From assembly GCA_964387145.1 (NCBI GenBank), contig CAYLVM010000014.1:1-32414 (forward strand): a stretch of DNA of 32,414 bases. Reading direction: 5' to 3'. Shown here in pieces: positions 7,527 through 15,373 of this stretch. Numbering within the stretch: position 1 is the stretch's first letter; each line of letters opens with the position of its first letter. The DNA comes from JAMBLL01 sp964387145. GTDB lineage: Bacteria > Actinomycetota > Acidimicrobiia > Spongiisociales > UBA5794. Made by a program: the position numbers and the translations under genes. Below the pieces are notes generated by a model. The model was not told the DNA's origin. It was given only the letters and a program-made list of their open reading frames with translations, and did not search any database.

Positions 7527-8129
7527 GTGAGCATCGAACAACCCGGGAGACCCGACGAGCCAACGATCGAGCGCGCTCTCGTGCTCATCGAGTTCCAGAG
7601 ACAGTGGACCGATCCCGGTCTCTACAACCTGGTCATCAGAAGGCAACTGGATCACCGCAACGTCATGGAGACCGCGCGTCGTGTCGCTGCAGCGGCCCGA
7701 CGGGAGGGGGTGACGGTGATTCACGCTCCTCTCGTTGTCGACCCTGCTCACAAACAGGGAGTGCTTGGGCGTCTCACGCTCGGGCGTGTGTTCACGAAAG
7801 GCACCCCACGGGCCGACTTCCCCGTCGGGATCTACGAGGATGGTGATGTGGTGGTGCAGGGACGTACCCGCTTCGATGCGTTCGCCGGCACCGACCTCGA
7901 GCAACTTCTGGTCGAACAAGGAGCCGAGCAGGTGTTCTTCGGAGGGCTCACGACAGATCAGTGCGTGGCGCGTACACTCGGAACGGCGTTGCGGATCGGG
8001 ATCGACGGCTACCTCGTTCCCGAGATCACCGCGACGTTCTGTGGATATCTCCAGAGGCGAACCGAGAGACGTTTCAGACAGCAACTCGCTCCTGTCGCCC
8101 GCACGGGTCTGCCTGTCCCGCTCTTGTGA
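7527..8129 (+). CDS. Isochorismatase-like (cysteine hydrolase) family protein, catalytic triad altered
   Basis: 200 residues from the GTG at 7527, which follows the hydrolase stop by 7 bases. The family fold is clear: ALVLIEFQRQW strand, VVVQGRTRFDAFAGTDLEQLL, and GGLTTDQCVARTLGTA with the nucleophile Cys146. The usual acid at the first strand (Asp in IDxQ) is Glu22, and the expected lysine before the xxFxAF segment is not at the usual place (QGRTRFDAF). The protein may be a divergent amidohydrolase or may have lost the standard reaction. Upstream in-frame codons to 7434 would overlap the hydrolase heavily and are less likely. The stop is 11 bases before the right copy of the 186-bp repeat. 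Together with the hydrolase it forms a two-gene operon under the TetR-type promoter. Confidence 0.83.
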   Translation: MSIEQPGRPDEPTIERALVLIEFQRQWTDPGLYNLVIRRQLDHRNVMETARRVAAAARREGVTVIHAPLVVDPAHKQGVLGRLTLGRVFTKGTPRADFPVGIYEDGDVVVQGRTRFDAFAGTDLEQLLVEQGAEQVFFGGLTTDQCVARTLGTALRIGIDGYLVPEITATFCGYLQRRTERRFRQQLAPVARTGLPVPLL

Positions 8130-8140
8130 CACCCAGAGCA

Positions 8141-8272
8141 CGAGGCCGGGAGATCGTCGCGATCCCGTACGAGCGCATGGTGTTCCTCTGGTGGCAAGAC
8201 GGTGCCACCCTGACCAGCGTCGTTGCCGAGACTCCAGACGGTGACGTCGATCTCCTGGAACTCGGCATGTAG
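8141..8272 (+). pseudogene. Duplicated 3' fragment of the lipoprotein gene
   Basis: Encodes the same 43 C-terminal residues plus stop as the lipoprotein at 3903-5909 (RGREIVAIPYERM to DLLELGM), without a start or the rest of the gene. It is a by-product of the 186-bp duplication. It has no substitution relative to the intact copy, so the duplication is recent or kept uniform by recombination. Confidence 0.9.
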
Positions 8273-8326
8273 GTGTTGTCGAGCCCACAGGTCGATGTCG
8301 TCACTGTGTGTCGGCGTTGTCCGGCC
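8141..8326. repeat. 186-bp perfect direct repeat, right copy
   Basis: Identical to 5778-5963. It starts 11 bases after the isochorismatase-like stop and ends inside the 3' end of the siderophore-interacting protein gene, of which it supplies the last 26 bases including the stop. The two copies bracket 2177 bases containing three whole genes apart from the tail of tetR. Confidence 0.97.
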
Positions 8327-9032
8327 GGAGGCGCCAGTACGCGTTGAGGGAGATACGATCTTTGGCGATGCCACGATCCTCCGTAAGGACGTCTCGCACG
8401 CTGGTGATCGCGTCCCGTTCACCGGCTATCCACCAGTGAGCGTCGGGCGGTACGGCGATCGACTTCACGAGGTTCAACGTCTGGAAGCCGGCGGTAGCCA
8501 CATCGGTACCCCGGTGGAGCCAGATCGGGTCGGAAGGGACGTCATCGCTGGGCTCACGCTCGTCATCGTCGTTCACCACCTCGATGATGACGGTCGTTCG
8601 CGTATCCCGGGGCAGCGCCTCGAGGATGGTCCCGATGGCGGGGATCGCGGTGTCGTCGCCTGCGAGGACGAGATGGTGAACATCGTCGGGGATGTCGTAT
8701 CCACCTGTGGTTGGCGATGCCCAGATCGTGTCACCCGCTTTCGCCGTATGCGCCCACTCAGCAGCGCGACCTGAACCATGGAGCACGAAGTCCACGGTCA
8801 TCGAGTGGCATTCAGGATCCAGGTAGCGCGGTGTGTAGTTGCGTTCGTTGCGTCGTGGCGAGTCGGGCTCGGAAGGCTGATCGTTCTGAGGGTCCTCGAA
8901 GTAGAGGGACAGGTACGACGCCGGCTTGACGCTCTCGACGACGGTCATTCCCTTGAAGGTGATCCGTCTCGCGCGCGGTGTCAACTCCTTGGTGAAGGTG
9001 ACTGTCACGGGGACAGGATCGGGATGTGTCAT
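8301..9032 (-). CDS. Siderophore-interacting protein (FAD-dependent ferric-siderophore reductase family)
   Basis: 243 residues. It matches the SIP/ViuB family: FAD-binding motif RNYTPRY (about 64-70), DFVLHGSGRAAEWA (about 81-94), GDTIWASPTTGG, the LAGDDTAIPAIGTIL segment (about 123-137) and the C-terminal WIAGERDAITSVR and ISLNAYWR. These proteins release iron in the cytosol by reducing ferric siderophores with NAD(P)H. The start at 9032 (MTHPDPVPVTV) gives the family's usual N-terminus; the longer frame to 9113 adds unrelated sequence. The final residues RPDNADTQ come from the repeat copy and match the end of the TetR protein. No siderophore biosynthesis or transport genes are in the window. 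Confidence 0.9.
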   Translation of the reverse strand: MTHPDPVPVTVTFTKELTPRARRITFKGMTVVESVKPASYLSLYFEDPQNDQPSEPDSPRRNERNYTPRYLDPECHSMTVDFVLHGSGRAAEWAHTAKAGDTIWASPTTGGYDIPDDVHHLVLAGDDTAIPAIGTILEALPRDTRTTVIIEVVNDDDEREPSDDVPSDPIWLHRGTDVATAGFQTLNLVKSIAVPPDAHWWIAGERDAITSVRDVLTEDRGIAKDRISLNAYWRLRPDNADTQ

Positions 9033-9134
9033 GGCTTCATTGTGACACTGTTGCGAGCTGCGTCTGACGGTCGTCCGTAGCGCGAGTGTGGCGCCCCCGG
9101 GAGGGCGCCACACGGTCAGTTGGTGATGACGTGC

Positions 9135-10442
9135 TCAGCCGGCGATGTGGAAGCCGCCGACGAACATAGGCCCATCGCTCGTGGCGATGTAGTGTCGGAT
9201 CACGGCACGGCGGAAGTTCGTGAGTGCGTCGCGTAGATCCTCCCACTTGTCATCGAGACGTTTCCCGGACTCGACGACACGCTGCACGGCGTCGGCGGCG
9301 GTAAGGACCTGCTTCTTGGCCTCGACGAGGCTTGCATAGGTCTCCGGGCTCTCCTCTGCGGATGCCTCTGCACGGTCGACGATGTTCATCACATACGACT
9401 CGACACCGTCGAGGTGTTCCTCGATCGCTCGTCCGGCGTCATCGACTTCCTCGGAGTTGCCTTCACCCGGCTCGTGGTTCGTGATGGCAGCGGCATCATC
9501 CTTTGCCGCTTCGTAGATGTCCATCACCTGCTCTCGAATCGCCTTGAGGTCCTTGATGGTCCTTGCGGAGCGTGCAGCTGGTTCGAGATCTGCCACCGCT
9601 TTGGCGGCACTCTCGAACACCTCGACGACTGCAGGGATCTTGGCAGCTGCAGCAGCGGCGTTGAAGATCGCCGTCTTACGTTCGATGAGCGTCAGCGTCG
9701 TGCGTCGTGCCTGGGCAAGAGCCTCCGCTGCTTTCTCCGCGTCGGTCTTGTCATCGCCCTTCTTGTCGTCGCACTCTTCCTCGTTCGCTTTCTTGACGTT
9801 CTCGGCATCGGTCTTCGTGGATCCATAGATGGCGTAGACGCGATCCTTGATGGCCCACGCAGCGTCGGGAGTCGTGACAGCTTCGAGCTCCGGGCGCAGG
9901 GCGTTCAGCTGGGCGATTCCGGCGGCGACGATCGCCTGGGCTGCGGCGAGGTCACAATCTGCGATCCAGTCGGTCAGCAGCTTGATCTTGTAGTCGATCT
10001 TGCTTGCCACCTTGACTTTGGCTGCATGCAGGATCTCGGCATCCGTCATGCCAGCGTTCTTGGCTGCGTTGGCCGTTTCCCCGTAGATGGCGTATGCGCG
10101 CTCTTTGAGGGCCCAGAGTCCGTCGACGGTCGCCTCGGTCGCTACGCTCCCGTCCCGCAGTGCCGTCAGCTCAGCGATCCCGGCGGCGTATATAGCGAGC
10201 TTCTCAGGGTTGTCCGTTCCTGCCTTCAGGTCGGTCAGGAGGCCGATCTTGTAGTTGTACGTGTCGGTCACCGTTGCCCGGACACTGTCGATGTCCTGGC
10301 TCTCACTGGTTCCAGCCCGTACGGGTGCTGCCACCGACGTCAACGTGATCGCCAGCGCGAGCACGAAGACGATGGTTGCCTTCACCGATGCACGGGCCAC
10401 AGGCTGCACGGCGATCCCATCGGAACGATTGATCTGATCCAT
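9135..10442 (-). CDS. Secreted alpha-helical repeat protein, unknown function
   Basis: 435 residues with an N-terminal signal peptide (hydrophobic 22-40, likely cleavage after APVRA near 43). The mature protein is rich in Ala, Glu, Asp and Lys. It contains a degenerate repeat of about 70-90 residues. Unit 1 (about 63-125) has YKIGLLTDL and ALKERAYAIYGET. Unit 2 (about 151-215) has YKIKLLTDW and AIKDRVYAIYGST. Unit 3 (about 249-312) has DLKAIREQVMDIYEAA. A fourth, weaker unit ends near 418. A charged DDKKGDDKTDAEK linker lies at about 225-237. No catalytic motif is visible. It is likely an exported helical-bundle protein. GGTGGAG lies upstream of the ATG. Confidence 0.75.
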   Translation of the reverse strand: MDQINRSDGIAVQPVARASVKATIVFVLALAITLTSVAAPVRAGTSESQDIDSVRATVTDTYNYKIGLLTDLKAGTDNPEKLAIYAAGIAELTALRDGSVATEATVDGLWALKERAYAIYGETANAAKNAGMTDAEILHAAKVKVASKIDYKIKLLTDWIADCDLAAAQAIVAAGIAQLNALRPELEAVTTPDAAWAIKDRVYAIYGSTKTDAENVKKANEEECDDKKGDDKTDAEKAAEALAQARRTTLTLIERKTAIFNAAAAAAKIPAVVEVFESAAKAVADLEPAARSARTIKDLKAIREQVMDIYEAAKDDAAAITNHEPGEGNSEEVDDAGRAIEEHLDGVESYVMNIVDRAEASAEESPETYASLVEAKKQVLTAADAVQRVVESGKRLDDKWEDLRDALTNFRRAVIRHYIATSDGPMFVGGFHIAG

Positions 10443-10544
10443 AGCGTTATCTCCACCTCGTCGATCGAACGGCGGCGATCCGGCCCTAGGGTCGTGACGT
10501 CGTGGCGCCCATTCCCCTCAGCACGGCCGCGTCTCGCGAACCGC

Positions 10545-10562
10545 TCACTCCCATTGGAGTGA
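10545..10562 (-). terminator. Small hairpin in the gap after ald
   Basis: Perfect 7-bp stem TCACTCC / GGAGTGA with a 4-nt loop, about 69 bases after the ald stop and in the leader of the helical repeat protein. It may end the mocR-ald transcript or belong to a 5' leader. I saw no riboswitch consensus in the 188-base gap. Confidence 0.3.
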
Positions 10563-10630
10563 CTATCGGCAGGCGCACGCGTTGACTAGATAGGCCGTTC
10601 GGACCATCGGTGGAGTGCTCTGGCTGCGGT

Positions 10631-11743
10631 TCAGATCCCCAGAGCGGTCTTTGGATGCACGAAGGCTGTATCGAGAGCATGCGCGACGGCTTCGTTCGTC
10701 AACGAGCCGGCAGCGACGTTGACACCTTCGACGAGCTCTGGTCGTCTGTCGAGAGCGTCCTGGATACCTCCACCGAGTGCATGCACATAGGGGAGCGTGG
10801 CATTCGAGAGCGCACGCGATGACGTATGGGGCACCGAGCCGGGGATGTTGCCGACGGCGTAGTGGACGATGTCGTCGACGACGTAGGTCGGTTCGTGATG
10901 GGTCGTCTCCCTGCTCGTCTCGAAGCAGCCACCTTGATCGATGGAGATGTCGACCATCACCGCACCGGGGCGCATGTTCGTAAGCATGGAGCGGTCGACG
11001 ACGATCGGAGCCCGATCACCGGCAACGAGAACAGCACCGACGACGAGATCGGCCTTGGCCGTCCACTCTTGGACCGAGCCACGCGTTGAGTAGTCGGTCA
11101 CGATGCGCGAGCCCCAGCGTTCGTGGACCCGTTCGAGCGCATCGATGTTGACGTCGAGGATCGTGACCTGGGCTCCAAGACCGACGGCGACATCGGCAGC
11201 GTTCAGCCCGGCAGCACCGGCACCGATCACGACGACCTGACCCTGGGGCACACCTGCGTGGCCACCAAGGAGTGTTCCCATGCCGCCGTTGGGTGCCATG
11301 AGGTAGAAGGCGCCAACCTGCGTCGAGAGCCTGCCTGCGATGTGACTCATCGGTGCAAGGAGGGGAAGGGTGCCGTTCTTCACGACGGTCTCGTACGCGA
11401 TGGCTGTTGCTCCCGAGGCGAGCAGTCCCTCAGCAACCTTGGGGTAAGCAGCGAGATGCAGATAGGTGAACAGGATGTGATCCGGTCGGAGCATCGCGAT
11501 CTCAGATGCCTGTGGTTCTTTGACATGGACAATGAGCGTCGAACGGTCGAAGACGTCCTGGGCGGAGTCGAGCATCGTTGCGCCAGCGTCGATGAAAGTT
11601 GCATCCGGGGCCCCGGCACCGGCGCCTGCTCCTGATTGCACGAAGACCTCGTGCCCTCTGTGTACGAGATCTGCTGCGGCTCCCGGGAGCATCGCGACAC
11701 GACGCTCGTCCGGCTTGATCTCCTTGATCACTCCGATATTCAT
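10631..11743 (-). CDS. ald: Alanine dehydrogenase
   Basis: 370 residues, the family's usual length. It catalyses reversible NAD-dependent deamination of L-alanine to pyruvate and ammonia. The N-terminus MNIGVIKEIKPDERRVAMLP has the substrate-binding Arg15. Lys75 in HVKEPQ and catalytic His96 in TYLHLA are present, as are the Rossmann motif VVIGAGAAGLNAA (about 171-183) and the catalytic Asp in VDISIDQGGCFETS. The start overlaps the mocR stop as ATGA, with GGAGG within the mocR end as ribosome-binding site. In this context it probably regenerates pyruvate from alanine produced by the class III aminotransferase of the divergent pyrimidine operon, releasing the second pyrimidine nitrogen as ammonia. 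Confidence 0.94.
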   Translation of the reverse strand: MNIGVIKEIKPDERRVAMLPGAAADLVHRGHEVFVQSGAGAGAGAPDATFIDAGATMLDSAQDVFDRSTLIVHVKEPQASEIAMLRPDHILFTYLHLAAYPKVAEGLLASGATAIAYETVVKNGTLPLLAPMSHIAGRLSTQVGAFYLMAPNGGMGTLLGGHAGVPQGQVVVIGAGAAGLNAADVAVGLGAQVTILDVNIDALERVHERWGSRIVTDYSTRGSVQEWTAKADLVVGAVLVAGDRAPIVVDRSMLTNMRPGAVMVDISIDQGGCFETSRETTHHEPTYVVDDIVHYAVGNIPGSVPHTSSRALSNATLPYVHALGGGIQDALDRRPELVEGVNVAAGSLTNEAVAHALDTAFVHPKTALGI

Positions 11744-13104
11744 CTTCGTCCTCCGTTCTGAATGGGTGAATCGTCGAGTCTCCCTATGGAGGCTTCAGCG
11801 AGTCGTGCTGTCACGTTGTCGAATTCGGTATCGAGGGCACTGGTCGTGACCCGGATATGGTCCTGTTCGGTCGCTTCGAGTCGGAACGGCCGACCGCGGG
11901 CGACACCGATGCCGTGGGCTGCAAGCATCGGTACGGCGGTCGCCTCGCTGTTGACGGGGAGCCAGATGTTGAGGCCGTGTGCCCCTGCGATCTCGATCCC
12001 GTGCGATGTCAGGCGATCCACGACGGCTGCCCGTCGTGTGGCATAGACCCCGGCGGTCGTGGTGATGGCGGCCTCGATCTCGGCCGACGTGAGCATCCGG
12101 GCGAGGATCGACTGAAGCAGCCTGCTCGTCCACGACGGTCCGAGCATCCTGCGACGCTCGACGAGGGAGATCGGCGAGGAGCACCCGCCGACCGCAGCGA
12201 GACGGAAGTCCGGACCGTGGGATTTCGAGAAGCTGCGGATGTGGATGACCTGGTCGGGGATCTCCGTCCCGAGGCTGTTGAGATCCGTCCCAGATACTGC
12301 CCCCGAGTGGTCGTCCTCGATGATCAGCACCGGTCGCCCGGCAAGGATCGCAGTGAGATCGTCCCTGCGCCCAGACGTCATCGAGACACCTGTCGGGTTG
12401 TGCGCACGTGGCTGGACGATGAGCAGGGACATGCCCTCATCGACGGCGCGTTCTACCGCATCGGGAACCAACCCGGCGTCGTCGAGCGGGAGCGGGATCG
12501 TCACCGCACCCGCAAGGTCGAGCATGTCGAACAGGGGGGGGAATCCCGGGTCCGAGATACCGACCTTGTCTCCGACCGTCACGGTCGCCTGGATGAGGCG
12601 GTCGACGGCGTCCATGGCCCCGTCGAGGATCGTGATGCGCTGGGGTGTGAACGGCCACCTGTTCCGCAGGATGGCCTCGAGCTCCTCGAGGACCGGTGGC
12701 TCGAGGTACGACGCTACGACAGGGGACTCGTCGAGGTCTCGCATGATGGGGAGGGGGTTCGGAAGCAGCCGGGCATCGGGAACGCCACTGCCGAGGTCGG
12801 TCGTGATGCCGTCGCCGGTCGTTGGGACCTGCCAGTAACGGATGGTGGGGCCACTCGACGTGTCACGGACGAAGGACCCTCGCCGCCCCTCGGTGTCGAT
12901 GATCCGATGGCGACGCAGGATCTGCCATGCGTCACCGACGGTGCTGGGGGAAACGTCCAGAGCATCAGCAAGTTCGCGTACAGTGGGGAGGCGAGTTCCT
13001 CCAGGCAGTGTGTCGCTCGAGACGAGTGAGCCAATCCCGCGGGCGATCCCATCCGGCGTCAGTTCCGTGATGGCCGAGGCGATGGTTTTCGTTGAAGTCG
13101 ACAT
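11740..13104 (-). CDS. MocR-type (GntR HTH plus aminotransferase domain) transcriptional regulator
   Basis: 454 residues. The N-terminal winged helix of GntR type (about 15-80) includes GGTRLPTVRELADALDVSPS. A fold-type I aminotransferase-like domain follows (about 100-440) with Asn236 in AHNPTG, the IIEDDHSG segment and PLP lysine Lys294 in SFSKSHG. MocR regulators use PLP to sense metabolites. It is divergent from the pyrimidine degradation operon and coupled to ald by an ATGA overlap, so it is the natural candidate regulator of both, perhaps responding to beta-alanine or a related amino compound (inference). I place the start at ATG 13104; the much longer open frame upstream runs antisense through the amidase gene and is not real. 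Confidence 0.9.
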   Translation of the reverse strand: MSTSTKTIASAITELTPDGIARGIGSLVSSDTLPGGTRLPTVRELADALDVSPSTVGDAWQILRRHRIIDTEGRRGSFVRDTSSGPTIRYWQVPTTGDGITTDLGSGVPDARLLPNPLPIMRDLDESPVVASYLEPPVLEELEAILRNRWPFTPQRITILDGAMDAVDRLIQATVTVGDKVGISDPGFPPLFDMLDLAGAVTIPLPLDDAGLVPDAVERAVDEGMSLLIVQPRAHNPTGVSMTSGRRDDLTAILAGRPVLIIEDDHSGAVSGTDLNSLGTEIPDQVIHIRSFSKSHGPDFRLAAVGGCSSPISLVERRRMLGPSWTSRLLQSILARMLTSAEIEAAITTTAGVYATRRAAVVDRLTSHGIEIAGAHGLNIWLPVNSEATAVPMLAAHGIGVARGRPFRLEATEQDHIRVTTSALDTEFDNVTARLAEASIGRLDDSPIQNGGRR

Positions 13105-13215
13105 GTTTGTCTGGTACGAACTCTGCTTTGTGCAAGTTGATGTAAAACACTCTAGTGTGTGCACACGCTCGAAGAGCGATCCGGTTGTGCGGGTCGAGGG
13201 ATGAAGGAGCTTCAG
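13105..13215. promoter_or_regulatory. Divergent control region between mocR and the pyrimidine operon
   Basis: AT-richer than its surroundings. It holds two overlapping inverted repeats: ACACT-CT-AGTGT at 13147-13158 and the perfect palindrome GTGTGCACAC at 13157-13166. GAAGGAGC at 13203-13210 is the ribosome-binding site that fixes the amidase start at 13216. The position between a MocR gene and its likely target operon suggests operator function. Promoter boxes are not clear enough to name. Confidence 0.45.
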
Positions 13216-14058
13216 ATGAGCAGAGTTGTGAGAGCCGCGATCCTCCAAACGGAGTGGACCGGTGACAAGGAATCGATGATCGAGATCCACGAGGAGTACG
13301 CGCGGCAAGCCGCTGCAGACGGAGCCCAGGTGATCTGCTTCCAGGAGCTGTTCTACGGCCCGTACTTCTGCCAGGTGCAGGACATCGAGTACTACGGCTA
13401 TGCCGAAGAGATCCCCGACGGGCCGACCACGAAACGTTTCCAGGCGCTTGCCAAGGAGCTCAACATGGTGATGGTGCTCCCCATGTACGAGCGGGAGATG
13501 GCGGGGTTCCTCTACAACACCGCTGCGGTGATCGACGCAGACGGCACCTACCTGGGAAAGTACCGCAAACATCACATCCCGCACGTCGGCGGGTTCTGGG
13601 AGAAGTTCTACTTCCGTCCCGGCAACCAGGGCTACCCGGTGTTCGACACGGCCGTCGGCAAGGTCGGCGTGTACATCTGTTACGACAGGCACTTCCCCGA
13701 AGGGTGGCGTGCACTCGGTCTCCACGGTGCCGAGATCGTCTTCAACCCGTCGGCGACCAGCCGAGGGCTCTCGGCGTATCTCTGGCAGCTCGAGCAGCCT
13801 GCCTCGGCTGTGGCGAACATGTACTTCGTCGGGGCGATCAACCGCATCGGAATCGAGGATCTCGGCGACAACGACTTCTACGGAACGTCCTACTTTGCCA
13901 ACCCGCGTGGGCAGTTCGTCGGCGACACCGCGTCGGACACCGCTGCCGAGCTCGTCATCCGTGACCTCGACTTCGACCTCATCGAAGAAGTCCGCAATCA
14001 GTGGGCCTTCTACCGGGATCGCCGGCCGGAGACCTACGGACCACTCACAGAGGGATAG
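13216..14058 (+). CDS. Beta-ureidopropionase-type nitrilase-superfamily amidase
   Basis: 280 residues. The carbon-nitrogen hydrolase triad is visible: Glu44 in CFQELFYGPYF, Lys118 in GKYRKHHIP and Cys155 in YICYDRHFPEG. The FYGPYF, HVGGFWEKFYF and NPSATSRG segments match the N-carbamoyl-beta-alanine amidohydrolase branch. Its role here is the third step of reductive pyrimidine degradation, converting N-carbamoyl-beta-alanine to beta-alanine, CO2 and ammonia. It is the first gene of the operon. The ATG at 13216 is preferred over 13201 because the ribosome-binding site GAAGGAGC lies between them. The stop is 4 bases before the aminotransferase start. Confidence 0.9.
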   Translation: MSRVVRAAILQTEWTGDKESMIEIHEEYARQAAADGAQVICFQELFYGPYFCQVQDIEYYGYAEEIPDGPTTKRFQALAKELNMVMVLPMYEREMAGFLYNTAAVIDADGTYLGKYRKHHIPHVGGFWEKFYFRPGNQGYPVFDTAVGKVGVYICYDRHFPEGWRALGLHGAEIVFNPSATSRGLSAYLWQLEQPASAVANMYFVGAINRIGIEDLGDNDFYGTSYFANPRGQFVGDTASDTAAELVIRDLDFDLIEEVRNQWAFYRDRRPETYGPLTEG

Positions 14059-14062
14059 ACGC

Positions 14063-15352
14063 ATGGGCATTCACAAGGAACTCACAGACAGAACCAGGGC
14101 GGTGATGCCGTCGTGGCTCGCTCTGTACTACGACGAGCCGATCGCCATCGACCGGGGTGAGGGGAGGACCGTCTGGGATCTCGAGGGCAACGAGTACCTC
14201 GACTTCTTCGCCGGCATCCTCACGACGATGACCGCGTACTCGCTCCCTGAGGTCACTGCTGCGATCAACGAACAGGCGGCCAAGGTGCTCCACACCTCGA
14301 CGCTGTATCTGAACCAGCCGATGATCGAGCTTGCAGAGATGGTCGCGGAGCTCTCCGGCATCCCCGATGCCAGGGTGTTCTTCACCCCGTCTGGGACCGA
14401 GGCGAACGACGCTGCGATGCTGCTTGCAACGACGTACCGTAAGTCGAATCAGGTCCTTGCGCTGCGCAACTCCTACCACGGGCGCAGCTTCACCGCGATC
14501 GCGCTCACAAGCCACCGGTCATGGTCACCTACGGGGTACTCGGGCTTGAACGTCCACTACGTCCAGGGACCGTACAAGGTCAGGAGCCCCTACAAGGACA
14601 TGTCCGACGGGGCGTTCATCGAGGCTGCCGTGGCCGACCTGCGCCAGGTCATGGACATGATGACCTCCGGGGACGTTGCGTGCATGATCGCCGAGCCGAT
14701 CCAGGGCGTTGGCGGGTTCGCAACGCCTCCCGACGGCTTCTTCAAGGCGTTCAAGGAGGTGCTCGACGAGTACGGCATCCTGTTCGTCTCCGACGAGGTC
14801 CAGACCGGCTGGGGTCGTACCGGTGAGAACTTCTGGGGATACCAGGCTCACGACATCACCCCGGACATCATGACCTTTGCAAAGGGCATCGGGAACGGCC
14901 TGTCCATCGGAGGAGTCGTTGCACGACCCGAGATCATGAACTGCATCGGAGCGAACTCGATCTCGACATTCGGCGGGACACCGCTGGTGTCGGCGGGGGC
15001 CCTTGCGAACCTCAAGTACTTGATCGACAACGACCTGCAAGAGAATGCACTCAAGCAGGGCTCGAGGCTGTTCGAAGCGTTGCGACCCGTCACCGACGCA
15101 TCACCATGGATCCTCGAGTTGCGGGGCAAGGGCCTGATGCTCGGCATCGAGACCGCCGAGCCGGGAACAGACGCACCCGACGCCGGTCGTGCATCCCGAC
15201 TGCTCGAAGAGTGCAAGAAGCGCGGGTTGCTGATCGGCAAGGGCGGCCTGTACGGCAACGTCCTTCGCATCGCACCGCCGTTGACCGTCACAGAACAAGA
15301 GATCGACACCGCTGCGGGCATCATCGCCGAGTCGGTATCGGTCATCGACTGA
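14063..15352 (+). CDS. Class III aminotransferase (beta-alanine / 3-aminoisobutyrate type)
   Basis: 429 residues of the class III (omega) PLP aminotransferase family, AGXT2-like. Motifs: FTPSGTEANDAAMLL (about 107-121), SYHGRS, AEPIQGVGG (about 210-218), SDEVQTGWGRTG with Asp244, and the PLP lysine Lys274 in TFAKGIGNG. In this operon it should move the amino group of beta-alanine (from uracil) or 3-aminoisobutyrate (from thymine) to pyruvate, giving malonate or methylmalonate semialdehyde and alanine. The acceptor is inferred from the neighbouring alanine dehydrogenase. The ATG at 14063 follows the amidase stop by 4 bases, so the two are likely co-translated. Confidence 0.9.
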   Translation: MGIHKELTDRTRAVMPSWLALYYDEPIAIDRGEGRTVWDLEGNEYLDFFAGILTTMTAYSLPEVTAAINEQAAKVLHTSTLYLNQPMIELAEMVAELSGIPDARVFFTPSGTEANDAAMLLATTYRKSNQVLALRNSYHGRSFTAIALTSHRSWSPTGYSGLNVHYVQGPYKVRSPYKDMSDGAFIEAAVADLRQVMDMMTSGDVACMIAEPIQGVGGFATPPDGFFKAFKEVLDEYGILFVSDEVQTGWGRTGENFWGYQAHDITPDIMTFAKGIGNGLSIGGVVARPEIMNCIGANSISTFGGTPLVSAGALANLKYLIDNDLQENALKQGSRLFEALRPVTDASPWILELRGKGLMLGIETAEPGTDAPDAGRASRLLEECKKRGLLIGKGGLYGNVLRIAPPLTVTEQEIDTAAGIIAESVSVID

Positions 15353-15373
15353 CACTCACGAGAGGATCTTGGA

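Noticed and set aside
8141..8272. Small independent gene for the 43-residue protein
   Set aside because: No own start signal; it is an exact copy of the lipoprotein C-terminus created by the repeat.
10443..10630. Riboswitch in the leader of the secreted helical protein (c-di-AMP or c-di-GMP type)
   Set aside because: Long leader and a hairpin are present, but I could not match the conserved core of any riboswitch class.
11857..13029. Plus-strand 390-codon frame opposite mocR
   Set aside because: Low-complexity, Arg/Asp/Gly-rich antisense translation; the minus strand encodes a clear MocR protein.
13105..14070. N-terminal extension of the MocR regulator
   Set aside because: The open frame there is antisense to the amidase gene; the regulator's helix-turn-helix starts normally at 13104.
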